Positions 37,201 through 49,724 of a stretch of DNA of 64,000 nucleotides are shown one piece after another. The notes under the pieces were generated by a model, which saw only the letters and a program-made list of their open reading frames with translations, did not search any database and was not told the DNA's origin. The stretch comes from Rosellinia necatrix (lineage: Eukaryota; Ascomycota; Sordariomycetes; Xylariales; Xylariaceae), in the NCBI GenBank assembly GCA_021209875.1, contig JAGYVD010000003.1:3038001-3102000 (forward strand). Reading direction: 5' to 3'. The first letter of the stretch is position 1. The number at the start of each line of letters is the position of its first letter. A program made the position numbers and the translations under genes.

Positions 37201-38283
37201 TAGCGTCCAGGCCAAGGCAGGGGGGCGGGCTGGGGGTGAGTGGTCAAACGGCGTGTGAGCGAGGTGGGCGCAAGGAGGGCGCAAGGACAAACCGAAACGA
37301 AACGAGACCGGAGGCGCCAAACGGACAAGGGAAGGCCAAAACGCGCGCGCCGGCCGCTAGAGGGACTCGAAACAGTGTGATGGGTTCCCGGGTGCGAAGT
37401 AGTGTAAGTGTAAGGTAGGCAAGTGTAAGTAAGTACCTGTGCAGGCAAGCAAGCACAAGTATACAATGTCGTACCGTGGTCGGGAAATACCAGTGGTGTG
37501 CAGGGTTGAGAGGAAGCTTGGCGATGAGGACTTGGACCGGGGTGTTCACGGTGGAGCGCCTCGAGGACCAGTCGGCGCAAGCGAGACCGCAATTAAGTCG
37601 ATTTGGGGGGAGGATGGGAGGGGGATGGAGGATGTGAGGGGGATGGCGGCAAAGTGGTGGATCGAGAGCCAGTGGACGTGTGGACGACGTAGCCAGTTAT
37701 GCACGTTATGCACGCTCACGCACTTTGCTCACACACACAAAAGCGTGTAATGGTACTGGCAGGCTACTGGTCGGTTATCGGGAGGAGTATTGGCAGGTGT
37801 ATGTGGGTGGTAACGCCTGGGATTGGCTGCAAGAGCGGCAACAAGATGGCGGGATCACCAATGAGAGAGAGGGAGAGAGAGATGGGGCGAAGATGGTATG
37901 GAGCGAAGATGGTATGGGGCGAAGATGAGATGGGATGAAATGGTGACAGAGAGGAAGATAGGAAGATAGGAAGATGGCAAGATGGGAAGATCAAGATCTG
38001 CTAAATCGAGACGGGAGACTGGAATCACTTCTTATTCGGTGGTAGCGGTGCTGAGGCTTGCCTTAGCTCGCCTTGTCGTCGATTCACTTGGGTCTACTCC
38101 TCCTCAGCGGCTTACATGAAATGAAACGAAACGACGAAGGATTTCTCTGTTTCAGTCTCGTCTGTAGTGATGTAAAGATACCGTATTATAATTATTCCGT
38201 AGGTGCCGTTTAATTGTGAAGTTCTTTAGTAGATAGAGATCTGTTGTATTGGGCACACTGTCAGTCAAACAACAAGCAGAGCA

Positions 38284-38362
38284 AACAACAACAACAACAA
38301 CAACAATGATGATGATGATGATGATGATAATATTATTATTAATAGTAAATAATAATAATAAT
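38284..38362. repeat. Compound microsatellite (CAA)n(TGA)n(TAT)n(AAT)n
   Basis: Consecutive trinucleotide runs with no spacer, each seeming to arise from the previous by a single-base change. Confidence 0.8.
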
Positions 38363-38450
38363 GAAACAAACCCCCCGAAAGAGGAGAGATCAAAAAATAA
38401 ATAATAATAATAATAAAATAAAATAAAAACTATACTGTAGGTACCTACTC

Positions 38451-41300
38451 AGGCAAACAGTCCAAAGTAGAGGCAAGCCAGTGTAGGGGAGAGAGGTAGG
38501 TAGGTGAATAGGGAACTAGATACTGACTTGCTGTGTGCGGTTTGGATTGGACTTTTGATTGGATGCCAGGCCTTGTCCGTACCGTGTTTGTCGGAGGGCA
38601 CTCCCCTGCTCCAGGGCGTTCGTGGGGCCGCACCGGGGTTGCACTGGGGAGTGGTGCTGGAGCTACCTGACACCGGGGTCCAGCGGTCTGGCAATAGGAA
38701 AGGGCCCAGCTATGTACCAAAGGATGTACTCGGTACAGGGGGATTAAGCGCCGGCACTATTCCCTTCCCAGTCTATTATTAGCAGCCGCCCATCATCACA
38801 AACACTCATTTTCCTCATCTGCCACTAATCCCAAACAGCAACAACCAACAATCATATGGCTCTCGCGCCCTCTGTCCCCCCGTCTCTATGTCTCTGTCTC
38901 TATGTCTCTGTCTCTCACGGGGGGGGGGATGGGGACATACCACTCGATTATCAACGACACGACCCGCTCCTGGCCGATTGGATAGATGAATAGATGAATG
39001 GATGGATAGAAGGATAGGAGGGTAGAAGGGTAGAAGGGTAGAAGGACGATATAGGTCGTCGTATGGGCCGAAAAAGGGTCACGTAGAGTGGGATGACCTC
39101 GATCTGGTGACGGGGACGGGCGCCCGAATCTGTGCGTGCTCGAGAGCGGAAGGTGATTGGTGTTGTTGGCGAGAAAGGTGGGTGGCCGGACGTGCTCATG
39201 TGTACTCGGGATGTGGGTGGGGATGGCGACGAACGGAGGGGAGAGGGGAGAGGGGATAGGGGAGAGAGAGATGGCGTGGTTGTTGTGGTAGTGTGGTGGT
39301 TTGGGGTTCGATGCGCACGAGGGAACGGACGGGGTTGCAATGCGTCGAGATTTCGCCTTGCTCGAGGGCCGTTCCGTTCTGTGTGTCTTACTCGGGTGGT
39401 TCGTGGCTCCGACCCTATATCTCTCTCTGACCAGGTCTCTCTGTCCGGGTCTGTCTCTGTCCGGGTCTGTCTCTGTCCAGGTGCCTACTTGATGCTGAGT
39501 GAGTGGGTGAGTGAGTAAGTGGGTGAGTAAGTGGATGAATGAGTAAGTGGCTGACTGACTGATTGACTGACTGACTTAATAGCACCGATGGGACACTTAT
39601 ATCGTTTTTATGAAGTTCTCAATTGCCTCATGACAGGAATCGAAATAAACCACCAAGGCCAGCAGAAGCTCCCATCTACGGCGGCTATTCCCGTTCTCGC
39701 AAGCTCTGCTTCATTTCCAATTCAGCGCGCGGCTCGTCAAACTCCCCTCCCTTCTTTTCCGTTACTACATGCGCATTCAACGCCTATCTCTATTCTTCAC
39801 CAGCCCTGTTCTCCAGTCTGTGGTGGATAGCTCCCTTGGCCAGAGCGCGCGCCACAAGACGTACAGCCCTGCCCATGCCTTATTCCGGCTTGCAGTTGGT
39901 CCAAGACCTTCTTCCAACGCCTTCCCGCCGGACGATACTAGCCCCTCCCCCTTCCCTTCCCCAGATCCAGTGCTTCAGCGCGCGCGTGTATATGCGCTCC
40001 CGTCCCGCCTTGGCTATCCAGGCCGCTAGCCGAATACGTGACTTGCCATGGCACCAGTAATGAGTAGAAGTGGTATCTCATCTATTCTCTGCTTATTTCA
40101 CTGTCCACTTCCGTTCTTCTCTTTCTTCATTCTAAGCGCTGCGAGGTAGCGCTTCCATGCCAAGGTTTATGCCAATGATCCGGGGTAATGGAGCCGCCGG
40201 CCTGCTGAGGTCCCATGTCTTTTCACTGGCTCATATTAATTTGTTTCCCCATTACACAGTATTCCCTGCGTTTGTGGATTAAGGAAAAGGCGCTTCGGCC
40301 TCGTTCATGGCCTGGACTGTCATGAACTGGCCACCACATCGGACTCTACCCCAGATAAAGTTGTATATCTCGTGGCAGAGCTGACACTGATCGCCTATAT
40401 TCTCCAATTCTTACGACCCCCGCCCCCCATTGGTGGCGGCTTTCATCTATTTATATCAATCATGCTAGGGTTCAGACATGCGAGATACCGCCAAGATCAT
40501 CTATGGTCGCGCCGTATACTTACTTTGCTATTCACAGCCAGCGGCTGATAGGAGAGCTATTTCGAGACCGGCCTTTACAGCTATCCCACGCTAGTATCCT
40601 TGTTCAAGATCCCACGACCCAGGCTGTCGGGGTCTCTAGACGCGAATATAGTCAAGCTCCCCCGCCATGGTTATTACGATTAGATCTAAACTCAACGACG
40701 GCGTGTCGCTGAACACTACTAGATCTATAATTGTCATATTATGTGCATTATCCATCAGGGATACTGGTGAAACCGCCTAGTACAATACGATTCATACCTC
40801 ATATGGTTTGCTGTTTTCTTGGGGAAATTTGGCACCACAATGTATGCGTCCAATATCTCTCACTCTTTTATTGGCAAACACCACTCCCCATCCCGTAAGT
40901 CATATCCGGTGGATATATTCCGATAAAGGTAGGTAGATGTCTCAGGTCTCTCATCCTTAAAATAACCCCTCGTCGCCGAGGCCCATGCATGAAGGTACAT
41001 AATCAGCTTCAGCCTGGCAGCTTAAGGGTACATCTAAAAATACTGTCCCCCTCAACGTGTCCCCTCTCTTCGCCGGCCAGATTAATGATGTGGCCCGCAG
41101 ATATAAATAGTGCCACTATAATAGGGTACTAGGTCTGCTGTTCTGGCATTGCGCTACAACAACATTCCTACTCTCTTCCTCTTGTGGTTGGTTTGAATGC
41201 AATTAAAACTTACTGTCTGGGACAGTCGAAAAGCCAAGGAGTGACTGCGTAGGCTCTTCTTATTTCTTAACTCAACATTATTATTCTGTTGGTTTAAGTA
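38451..41300. other. Gene-free interval with short tandem repeats
   Basis: Holds CTCTATGTCTCTGT repeats near 38885-38915, GATAGAAGGATAGG-like repeats near 39000-39045, a 16-bp repeat CCGGGTCTGTCTCTGT near 39425-39480 and GAGTGAGTGGGT-type repeats near 39497-39575. A 145-residue frame (39623-40060) shows no family resemblance. Confidence 0.4.
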
Positions 41301-43117
41301 TTGTGGAATTCCGTGCTAGAATATATTATGCACATCTAAGAGCTATACTCGGGGTTACGCCCCCTCAATGTCGACAACCCCCCGCTAGATGCTCGATAAG
41401 TTCCTATCTATAGCTGCCAGAGATGCTTAAGGTACCGTATATCAAGATACTTGCCGATACTTGCCGATACTATTTGGCCTATTCATCGGACTCCGGCAGT
41501 CGAATCCTAGTGGCTAGCCTACCGCCAGCTTGTCACGATCCAGCGTCATCTACTCCGGTATTGCACCGATGCGTTTTAAGACACCCCCTAGCAAACGACT
41601 AGGAGCTTGGCGGTGCCAACCATACAGAGAGTACTGGCAAACACGACGAGATCTGTCCTGTCAAGGCCGGATCACCCAGTCAGGTGCTTTCCCATGTAGT
41701 AGCTAGCGCAGCGTCTCAAACAGTTGGCCCCTCTGTGTCAAGTGACCACATAGTACGTGGTCCTGTCTTGTTTGGTTGAGGTATTGGCGCCGGTGGTATT
41801 GAGTTGAGAATCCGCCTATCTTCGTATAATATCCGTGGTATTAGATGAAGGGGTAGGGTGACCAAGCTTGCCTTGATGTAGCAATACTTTTACTACATCA
41901 GATAATGGAAGCCTTCAATGCACAATATGATATAAGCTATAACCGAGGACACACGATAGGGAATAGTATTGGAATTCATGTTACAAGTTTTCTATGTCCG
42001 GGTTCATTAGCTCCTCGGGGGGACGCACCGGCACCCGACCGGACGAGTAGAATAACCAGACGTGTCTACTCCCGGCTTAGAAACGGCTACCATCAGACCC
42101 AACAACTGCTCTCACTCATGTGGGATAAATCTGGCGCTAAGTTTTTATCGTACAGGCGACCTCATGTCTCATATTGACCGAAAGATACCGCCACTCACTG
42201 TCCCGACCGTCTTCGTGGCCCGTCAAGCGACCCTATGGCATTCCTAACGACACCTTTAACAGGGACAGTCAAATTCGGCGCTCTGTATTGTCAGCTACTA
42301 ACCCACTTGTCAGCTTCACTAAACCAACGCATACCTTACAAACTCTTGGTTGGGCATTTAGCCGAGGGAAAAGTGCAAACATTATCGCCAAAAACGCCGG
42401 TGGGAACCTCGTAAGGGGAGTAGTCAGTCAGCCGATAACGGGCCAAGCCAACAAACAGCCATTGATAACCAACACGGTGGTCATATGTCTACCCTCGGAT
42501 TCAAGTCGGTGGCCGTGATCATCCGGATGTGGCGTTATGTGCATACGGTCACCGCCTCGCCGACTGCACAATAGGCGAGTGGTGACTCAGGCCAGGGAGA
42601 CCAGCTTCAAGGAAAGGTACTGCATGTGAGCAATGCTCAAGTCGTCAGCAGCCCATAACATCATGGTATATACGTAGATTAGCATATTAGTAGTCCAGTA
42701 AATTTTCCCACGTCAAAAAACCGCGATAGGCTATAGTCTTTCCTCACCCATTGTCGGATGCCTTGTGAGCATGGTCAATAATGATTTTGGCTTTACAATT
42801 CATGTTATACAATCAGAGAGGGTAATATCACGGTAAGCCTTCACGAATCTGATTATCAACCAGTATTAAGGCTTGGTTCACTACTCCAGTGACCGAATTG
42901 CCCCTTTCTTAGGAGCTTACCAGAGACTAGCAATTCCGCAAATACATGGGCCAACTAGAGCGATGTTCTGCTCCCTACGAATTCCAATGGCGCGTGTTGT
43001 CCCACGGCGGGATTGCGTAATTAACCATGGATATTCACGAACAGCAGGCTATCCGGGGGATGAAGGGGTGTCTGCAGCAAGGAGGTCCGGTATTTATGAC
43101 GGAGTCAGGCCCCGGGC

Positions 43118-43252
43118 TCCGGATCTCAACCGGAGACGAGCTAGAAGAACATGTAGGCCGGGATAGCTAGCAATCACCATGTAGAGGGAACTTTTCTCTT
43201 TATGCAATAACATATTCCAGTTCTAGAACTAGCGGAAATTAGCACTGTGACG
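43118..43252 (+). repeat. Diverged direct repeat, copy A
   Basis: Shares CTCCGGA.CTC, ..ATGTA.., GGGAACTT.T..CTT.TGCAATAACATA and TCT.GAACTA.C with copy B in the same order, with small gaps. Confidence 0.6.
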
Positions 43253-45181
43253 CTACGTTGGTAGTTAATGGGTGTGCCTTAGGAGTCGCTCGGTCCTTAG
43301 AGGGTAGCCCCCAGCTCTACCAGACAACCATACGATCATTGAGAATCCGCAGCTTGATGTATATCGGCTCATAGCGCTGCTAGGATCTGGAGAAGGGACC
43401 ACTGAGGGTATACACTCCCTGTCAGGACATCGCCTTCAGGTTTTTGTACCCTATATCGGTTCACCAACTTGGCTGTACAAACCGTTACCAGTGATAATTC
43501 AGAGACCGAGTTTCATGTCGTTATCGTTTGTCCAAGAGCATACCGCAACAACATGGGAACTTTGCAGCCCTAAAAGGGACAAATATGCATTCAAACGTAC
43601 GTTTTCTATATTTAGGCTCATATCTGTCAAAATATGTGGAAAGGTTTAGAACGAACATCACCGCAGGAGAGCCGAACCGTATATAAACTTCCATTGACAA
43701 AGCCCCTGGGTTAGGCACATGGTGGTGCTAGATTAGTAGATGAACAAAAAAAGTTTATAGGCTAAGAATCATTCGTCCTCCATGACACCAATAGACAGAT
43801 CACAGCAACCTAGCGTTCGACGTTCACAAGCGATTTCATTCAAGTAGCAACTACAAACTCAGAGTTGTAAGAGAAGCTGTCCAGCGCAGCAGATAATATA
43901 CAAAGGAGTAGAGCAGTGTCATATGGAGAATGTCCAGAGCGAGGTCAAGTCACTAGATAGTAGCAGCTAGGTCCCAAGTAAATAACTGATCATAAGGGTA
44001 GGGGTCAATACCATTAATTCTTGGACCTATCATATAAGACGGGAGGCCTTTGGTCCTTATATACACAAGTATGCCTCTAGAGCTACACCGTAGGGTAGCC
44101 AGTACCTCGCCATGTGCTTTATCTACCTGACAAGTAGTTAAGCCGCGGTACGTATGCTATATATGGATATCGATTATCAAACATACATGAACCGCTAGTC
44201 TTTACCCACGTACTCACATTAGTTCCATCTATTAATCATTTAGGACAGGTGTTGTCGCCAATACACAACGCCTATTATGATTTCCCTGCTCCCACAACAC
44301 ATAAAGTATTTGTTAGAAGGTGATCATGGTGGTTAAAGTGGAAATCTAAACACGTTTTTATTCCCGTCTAAAACACAAATTATTCTACGTGGGCTAAATA
44401 ATGTCATCTAAATTCAAGCGGAATCGATGTTAATGCTACAGTTACTTCATGCAACCCTAGCATAGTAAAAACGAGACCTCGGTTTAGTTGGAGGATACTA
44501 CCCTAAACACGTAAGTCCATTCTTTATGAGCCAGTGGCTGTGAAATGACAAGACCAATTATATATATCAGTTATTATAACCAGGGGCCTGGCTAATGGAA
44601 GCGCCGTGAGAAGAAAAAACCCCTGGGGCCAACCGAGATTAACGATGGCCATAGTTGCCTTGATTACCGTAGTTGATTGCAAGCACTTCTTTTTATACCT
44701 TGAGAGAGAACATTCTGTGTATTAACAAGTTAGACAGCTTAGTAGTCCTTGATGTAACCGACCGTACCGGGCCGATCCCTGATACCGGGTATCGGGGGCG
44801 GCAGTCTGCCCACTTGACTACTCATGACAAAAATCACTAGCTAGTAAATAATCAACTATACTGGGCTATGGTTTTATATGATAGTATTGAACCAGGGTGA
44901 TTGCTTATTGCATTTGGGGAACTAGGATTTTTACTGCGGAAAAATTAGATATTTTCTTAAAACTTCACGACGAGCATATAATAACCAGTTCGCATACTTC
45001 AGCTGATTGTTTATATAATTTCACAATTTACACCTTGCCTACCACAGACGTCCCGTTCTCAATATATATTACAAGGACTGCGGTATGAACACCAAATAAT
45101 AGAAGCCGACCTGTGTATACTACTTCGAACCCCTCGATACTAACATGCCCAGTGTCTTAATTGTCACGAACCAAGTCTGGC

Positions 45182-45321
45182 CTCCGGACCTCCACTGAGC
45201 ACGGACCCAAAGACCATGTATATAAGCCATAATAGCTGGTGACTACCTGACAGGGGGAACTTCTTTCCTTGTGCAATAACATAAATCACTTCTGGAACTA
45301 CCAGCAGCACGAACTGTGATC
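45182..45321 (+). repeat. Diverged direct repeat, copy B
   Basis: Same order of blocks as copy A, about 2 kb downstream. Many differences are transitions. Confidence 0.6.
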
Positions 45322-48260
45322 TTAATTTCCAAGCAGTATTTTCGAGCTTTATTACTTCCTCGGCGTATAGTAACATTGTTTGAATAATGAGGGAAATGTA
45401 TTGTAGTTGGACTGATATCTAATAATACCTAGTTTGTAAGCAAACAATTTTCGTAGTTGTCACTTCATGTTTGTGAACTGCCTCTGACCGTCAACAGACC
45501 CGAAAGCTACAGGCCAACTTCTCATCCAACATGTATATATACATATACATACATGTGTGTGCGGGATCAGAAACCCCAATAGATATTCGTATAGCCCGGC
45601 GGTATACAGGCTCCGTCACAGGCCTTCACCATGCCTAATTGTGATTGATGAAACGTGCCCTGTATTGAGATGAAAGGTTGAAGTAATTATAATTTGGGTT
45701 TTACATTAAGAAAATTACTTTAACGTGCTAATATTTAGTCGTATATTGAATACTTTTATGGATGTTGGAAGTCTGGTAAATAAATGGTTGTGTAACGAGA
45801 CAGGAAACAAGTGATACCTGTTACGTTTGTTTCCGCACTTGTTGTAGGAGATACTTGAACGAGGCGTGTAAAAAGTATATAGACTATCTCGACAAAGTAC
45901 TTTTCGTTCATGTACTTATCCCTCGTGTATGTCGGCATGGCGTTCAATAGCCGTAATAGCAGCAAGAACTAAGTACAAGAGCCCCTAGTTAGCTGAGCTC
46001 CCATCCCCGACAATTACGACTCGAACATGGGCGACTTAAGGCAGTCCACTTCCCAACGCACGGTATGCCGCCTCGGGAAACATGCACCACGACCCCGTTG
46101 CAAAACGTGGTTGGGCTCCGCAACACCCAAAGCCGTACTTATATGGGACATATTTTTGCTACTCGTAAACCACCCACTCAACCGGCCCCGGGGAGCTTCG
46201 TTAAGCGCCGAGTAATTTTGTGCTTCAGTTCCGCACACCCAGCCTTCAAGGCTTCCAAAGCAACAATAGAAACGGTTGCCGGGCACCACAGCACCCAATG
46301 GTACGAGAACTAGGGCCGCTAGGCAGGGGAAAAAGGGGAGATTAGGAGGCGACGATCTGATCAGCCCCCCCCTTCCCCCCTCTCTCTACACGCTGACGAT
46401 AACGAGGTAATATCTAAACCACGCGATACCTGCGCCTCTGAGGGGTATTATGGAGGGTAAGCACGAGGTCGTCGGGAGGGCTTTCCCGAACTCTAGAACG
46501 TCATGAGCGATTCTGCAGGCTCTGCCGGGCGTGCCGTGGTAGCATTGCAACGTAGTAGGTCGTCATGTCTGCGACGGGGCTGAAATGGCTTACATAGCCG
46601 ACTGACCTAGCCTGCAGTATAGTAGCGAGAGAGAGGATTATGGATGATGGACGGGGGAAAAAACAGTTTTCACTAGTCTGAACAGCACGTTGGGAATAAA
46701 ATGAGCTGAAGACCCCTAGTTGTTTTCGTGAATTCGCAACAAGTAAATGGCGACATGAAAAAGGTAGGGTACAGGAGCCAAGCATTAACGACAGAAAGAC
46801 AGCAGTAATTGGCGGGACGGTGCTATGCTTGCCGATTGCTACACTCCCTGCGCTATAGTATTTGATTGGTGCCATGGCGACGAGTGCTCGCCTACCTAAG
46901 CGTGACTTATGTCATCCACTACTGAAATGTACCGACCTAGTTGGCAAATCATCTGGCCCTCCATGAAATCGCGGGGGACGCCAGGAACAAGAAACAAGTG
47001 TGGCATTAAGCGCGCAATTAGGGTGGGCCTCTCGTTGATGAGATCGAGGCAACGAGGTCAAATCAGATGAGAGAGACGCATTTGTTAATTCTCATTCGCT
47101 AGAGAGCTCTCGTGGCCTGCTGGGATAAGCTTATTGCGGTTTTAGGAAAGTGATGCAACTCTGAAGAGGGGACCATGGGCGATGAGGTGGAATTATTGGT
47201 TCCCTAGGATAAAAAGGAAGGCGAAAACAAGACCAGGCTAAGAATAATATCTCTCGAGGAGGCTGAAAACCGGTAGACCAGGTATCTCTACACAACTCTG
47301 CTCCTCCCTCTGCTCGGACGTTTGTCTGCATCAAACCAAGCTCCGGCGCCAGGATGACTGAGGCTGAACCTGAAGCCCCCAACAGACGGTCAATCCCGCG
47401 GGCGTGGTAGACAAGATGGATAAATTATTTGTTGATCATGGCTTCAAGACATACGAGTGTGACCACTCTCGGAGATTGACAATTGCTCCCGAGATGAGTT
47501 TAGGTCCTCGACTAGGACTGTAGTTCTGCCGGTAGGTGCTGTCTGGTATTGGTATGATTTTCTTGGATCCGTAGTTAATAAATCGGAGTCTATGTATTTT
47601 ATTTTGACTAAAGCGTCGGCTGTCGGGGTTCATTTTAGGTGTTGGTACGGCTGCCCGAGTGCTGATTCGTGCCCGGATTGATGACAACAGCGGTGCGGCA
47701 CGCGCATCGCTGGTCATCTTGGCCACAGGCTGAGAGGGGAAGGCCCATGCCGCTCCTCCACTCTCCCATGCAACATCGAGGTCATCCACCCGCTCTGCCG
47801 CAGAAACGGGTAAGCGATGGGGGCTCGCCGTCCGTAATAGGACCACCACGGTTCTCGAAGCGGGAAATTTAGTGCAAAGGTGCGATGATCACGGACCATT
47901 CATAGAATGCGGCGACACTTGAAGGGTAAGGGTGGGATAGTAGGCCATTCAGGCGACGACCCGAGATGGAGGCGGTACTGTTCCCTGTCCACATTGTTGA
48001 GGCTCATCCCATCTCCAATGCCATGCCCAGCGCTATGCAGAGACCCGAGGCAGAACGGGATGGGTACGGTAGTATGCTGGACAGCACTGTACTGCACGCT
48101 AGTCGTACAGACAGTCCGACTGTCTTACAAGTATGCTTCATGCCTGCTGCCTTATCTGGCGCTGCGCCGCAGCAACACGCAAAACGCCACCCGGCTTCGG
48201 GAGTGGATGGGGGAGCACGGCCAAGCGGGAGAGATGCAGCAGCAGAGCCTGTCCTTCATC

Positions 48261-48318
48261 ACTTTACCCTTTGTCCCTTTGTCCCTTTGTCCCTTTGTTC
48301 CTTTGTTCCTTTGTCCCT
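48261..48318. repeat. 8-bp minisatellite, unit CCCTTTGT
   Basis: About six units; two carry TCCTTTGT. Confidence 0.85.
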
Positions 48319-48601
48319 CGCCCTCCGCGATGGAAAAAGTGGGAAGGGGGATGGATAAGGCAAAAATGGAATCAGCCAGACGTCACCGAGGGCTCTGCCG
48401 GCCTTACATGATGACAGTGTAGGCACCCGTCGGCTGCAAGATGTGGTTACACCGACTTTTTCGTCGCTGGCTACCACCTTGGCCCTCCTGGGGCTCTCTG
48501 ACCTCCCTGACCTTCCCTGACGGCATGGTTTTGGAGCGCGGAGGCCCTCTGTCCTTGGCTCTGACTCTGGATGGTAAAATTGGCTCACCGCTGTTAGCTA
48601 T

Positions 48602-48668
48602 GGGGATGGAGATGGCGATGGAGATGGCGATGGAGATGGCGATGGAGACGGCGATGGAGACGGCGATG
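48602..48668. repeat. 12-bp minisatellite, unit GATGGAGATGGC
   Basis: About five to six units, the last two with GAGACGGCG in place of GAGATGGCG. Confidence 0.85.
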
Positions 48669-49370
48669 TCGTATGCTGTGCCTACCGTAGATTGTGGCGG
48701 CACTATACTACAACGGTCATTTGCCGGTGCTCACATTGGGTGACGAGACCTGTCTCGGATCAAAGCTCCTTTCTCATCATGTTGTATGTGCTATTTTGGC
48801 AGTCCAGAAGATATCGAGGTAAGGTATGCCCTACGCCTATACACTACTTTCTTCCCTCCCCTCCGTCTCCGTCCCCGTCCTATCACCCACTCCCTGCGGA
48901 TGGGAAGACAGGGAGATAGGAAGACAGGGAGACAGGGAGACAGGGAGGGATCGTCTCGACTGTAATTAGTTAGTTAATTAGTCGGTCGCTGTCTGTTTGG
49001 ACTTGATGGTTTCCCCTGCCTCCTTCCAGTTAACTATGTATCTTCTTTATCCTCTTTGCCTTCCTTGGGTACCTCCCTCCCCCCTTCTGCCCTCTACACT
49101 ACGACCGCCGTGGGTAGGGGTAACGGGGCACGGGTTACGGGCGTGGCAGGAAATGGCAGGCGGGTAGCAGGTAACTAACTAGGCATTCCGGATAGGCCTC
49201 CCTGAGCTGATGTGCTCCCGGCGGCCAAGAAACAGTAGCTTAGAAAAATCGGCGGATACCCCACGGCCCCAACCTCTTCTGTTTGTTTTCATTTGTCATG
49301 GTGGCTATCTCGACGCTCTCCCAGATCCCAGATGCCGGGCATACCGTGTCGAGGATGACGGGGAGGGAGA

Positions 49371-49422
49371 GGGTTAGGTTAGGTTAGGTTAGGTCGGGTT
49401 AGGTTGGGTTAGGCTGGGTTAG
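49371..49422. repeat. Interstitial GGTTA repeat array
   Basis: Four exact GGTTA units followed by degenerate GGGTTAGGTTGGGTTAGGCT. It resembles but is not the fungal telomere repeat TTAGGG. Confidence 0.8.
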
Positions 49423-49631
49423 TATATAATCAGATACGACTGTGATACTGCGAGACCGCGCTAGCTATCTCATGAAATGAACGAGTTTGCGGTATAGCAT
49501 GTTGTGCCTTCGCTGCCGCGTCGTTGCATTGTCGCATTGTTTGCAAACGAATGGCACGCTAAGTCTCTCCGACCCTTGGAAGCGAAATGGCCTAATTTTA
49601 GGGCCGATCTGCCCTGGTACCGCGCTGGCCG

Positions 49632-49724
49632 GTACCATGCTGTTTAGTGCCATGCTGTTTAGTGCCATACTGCTTAGTGCCATGCTGCTTAGGTAGTGCC
49701 ATGCTGCTTAGTGCCATGCTGCTT
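49632..49724. repeat. 15-bp minisatellite, unit AGTGCCATGCTGCTT
   Basis: About six units, early ones with TGTTT, one with ATACTGCTT, and one extra AGGT between units. Confidence 0.85.

Larger units (their letters stand above)
36737..38450. promoter_or_regulatory. Upstream region and probable long leader of the SP/TP-rich gene
   Basis: Rich in simple repeats: (CGA/CAA)n at 36808-36844, a 10-bp tandem repeat at 37147-37200, GA-rich repeats at 37860-37990 and compound microsatellites at 38284-38410. A 186-residue minus-strand frame here is low complexity and is not called. Confidence 0.4.
41301..47900. other. Gene-free interval, probable old repeat debris
   Basis: No frame longer than about 140 codons and none with recognisable content. 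Parts are AT-leaning (43.7-45.9 kb). A pair of diverged direct repeats lies at 43118-43252 and 45182-45321. The region has the look of decayed mobile-element DNA, but no class can be assigned. Confidence 0.4.

Noticed and set aside
37032..37592. 186-codon frame (-) across the 10-bp minisatellite
   Set aside because: The frame is kept open by tandem repeats and Pro/Thr-rich composition; no conserved block.
39623..40060. 145-codon frame (+)
   Set aside because: No domain, no introns or start context, and overlapping frames of similar length show it is compositional.
46501..47849. Several 80-137 codon frames on the minus strand
   Set aside because: None resembles a family and splice signals do not join them into a longer product.
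49371..49422. True telomere end
   Set aside because: Repeat unit is GGTTA and unique sequence with genes continues on both sides.
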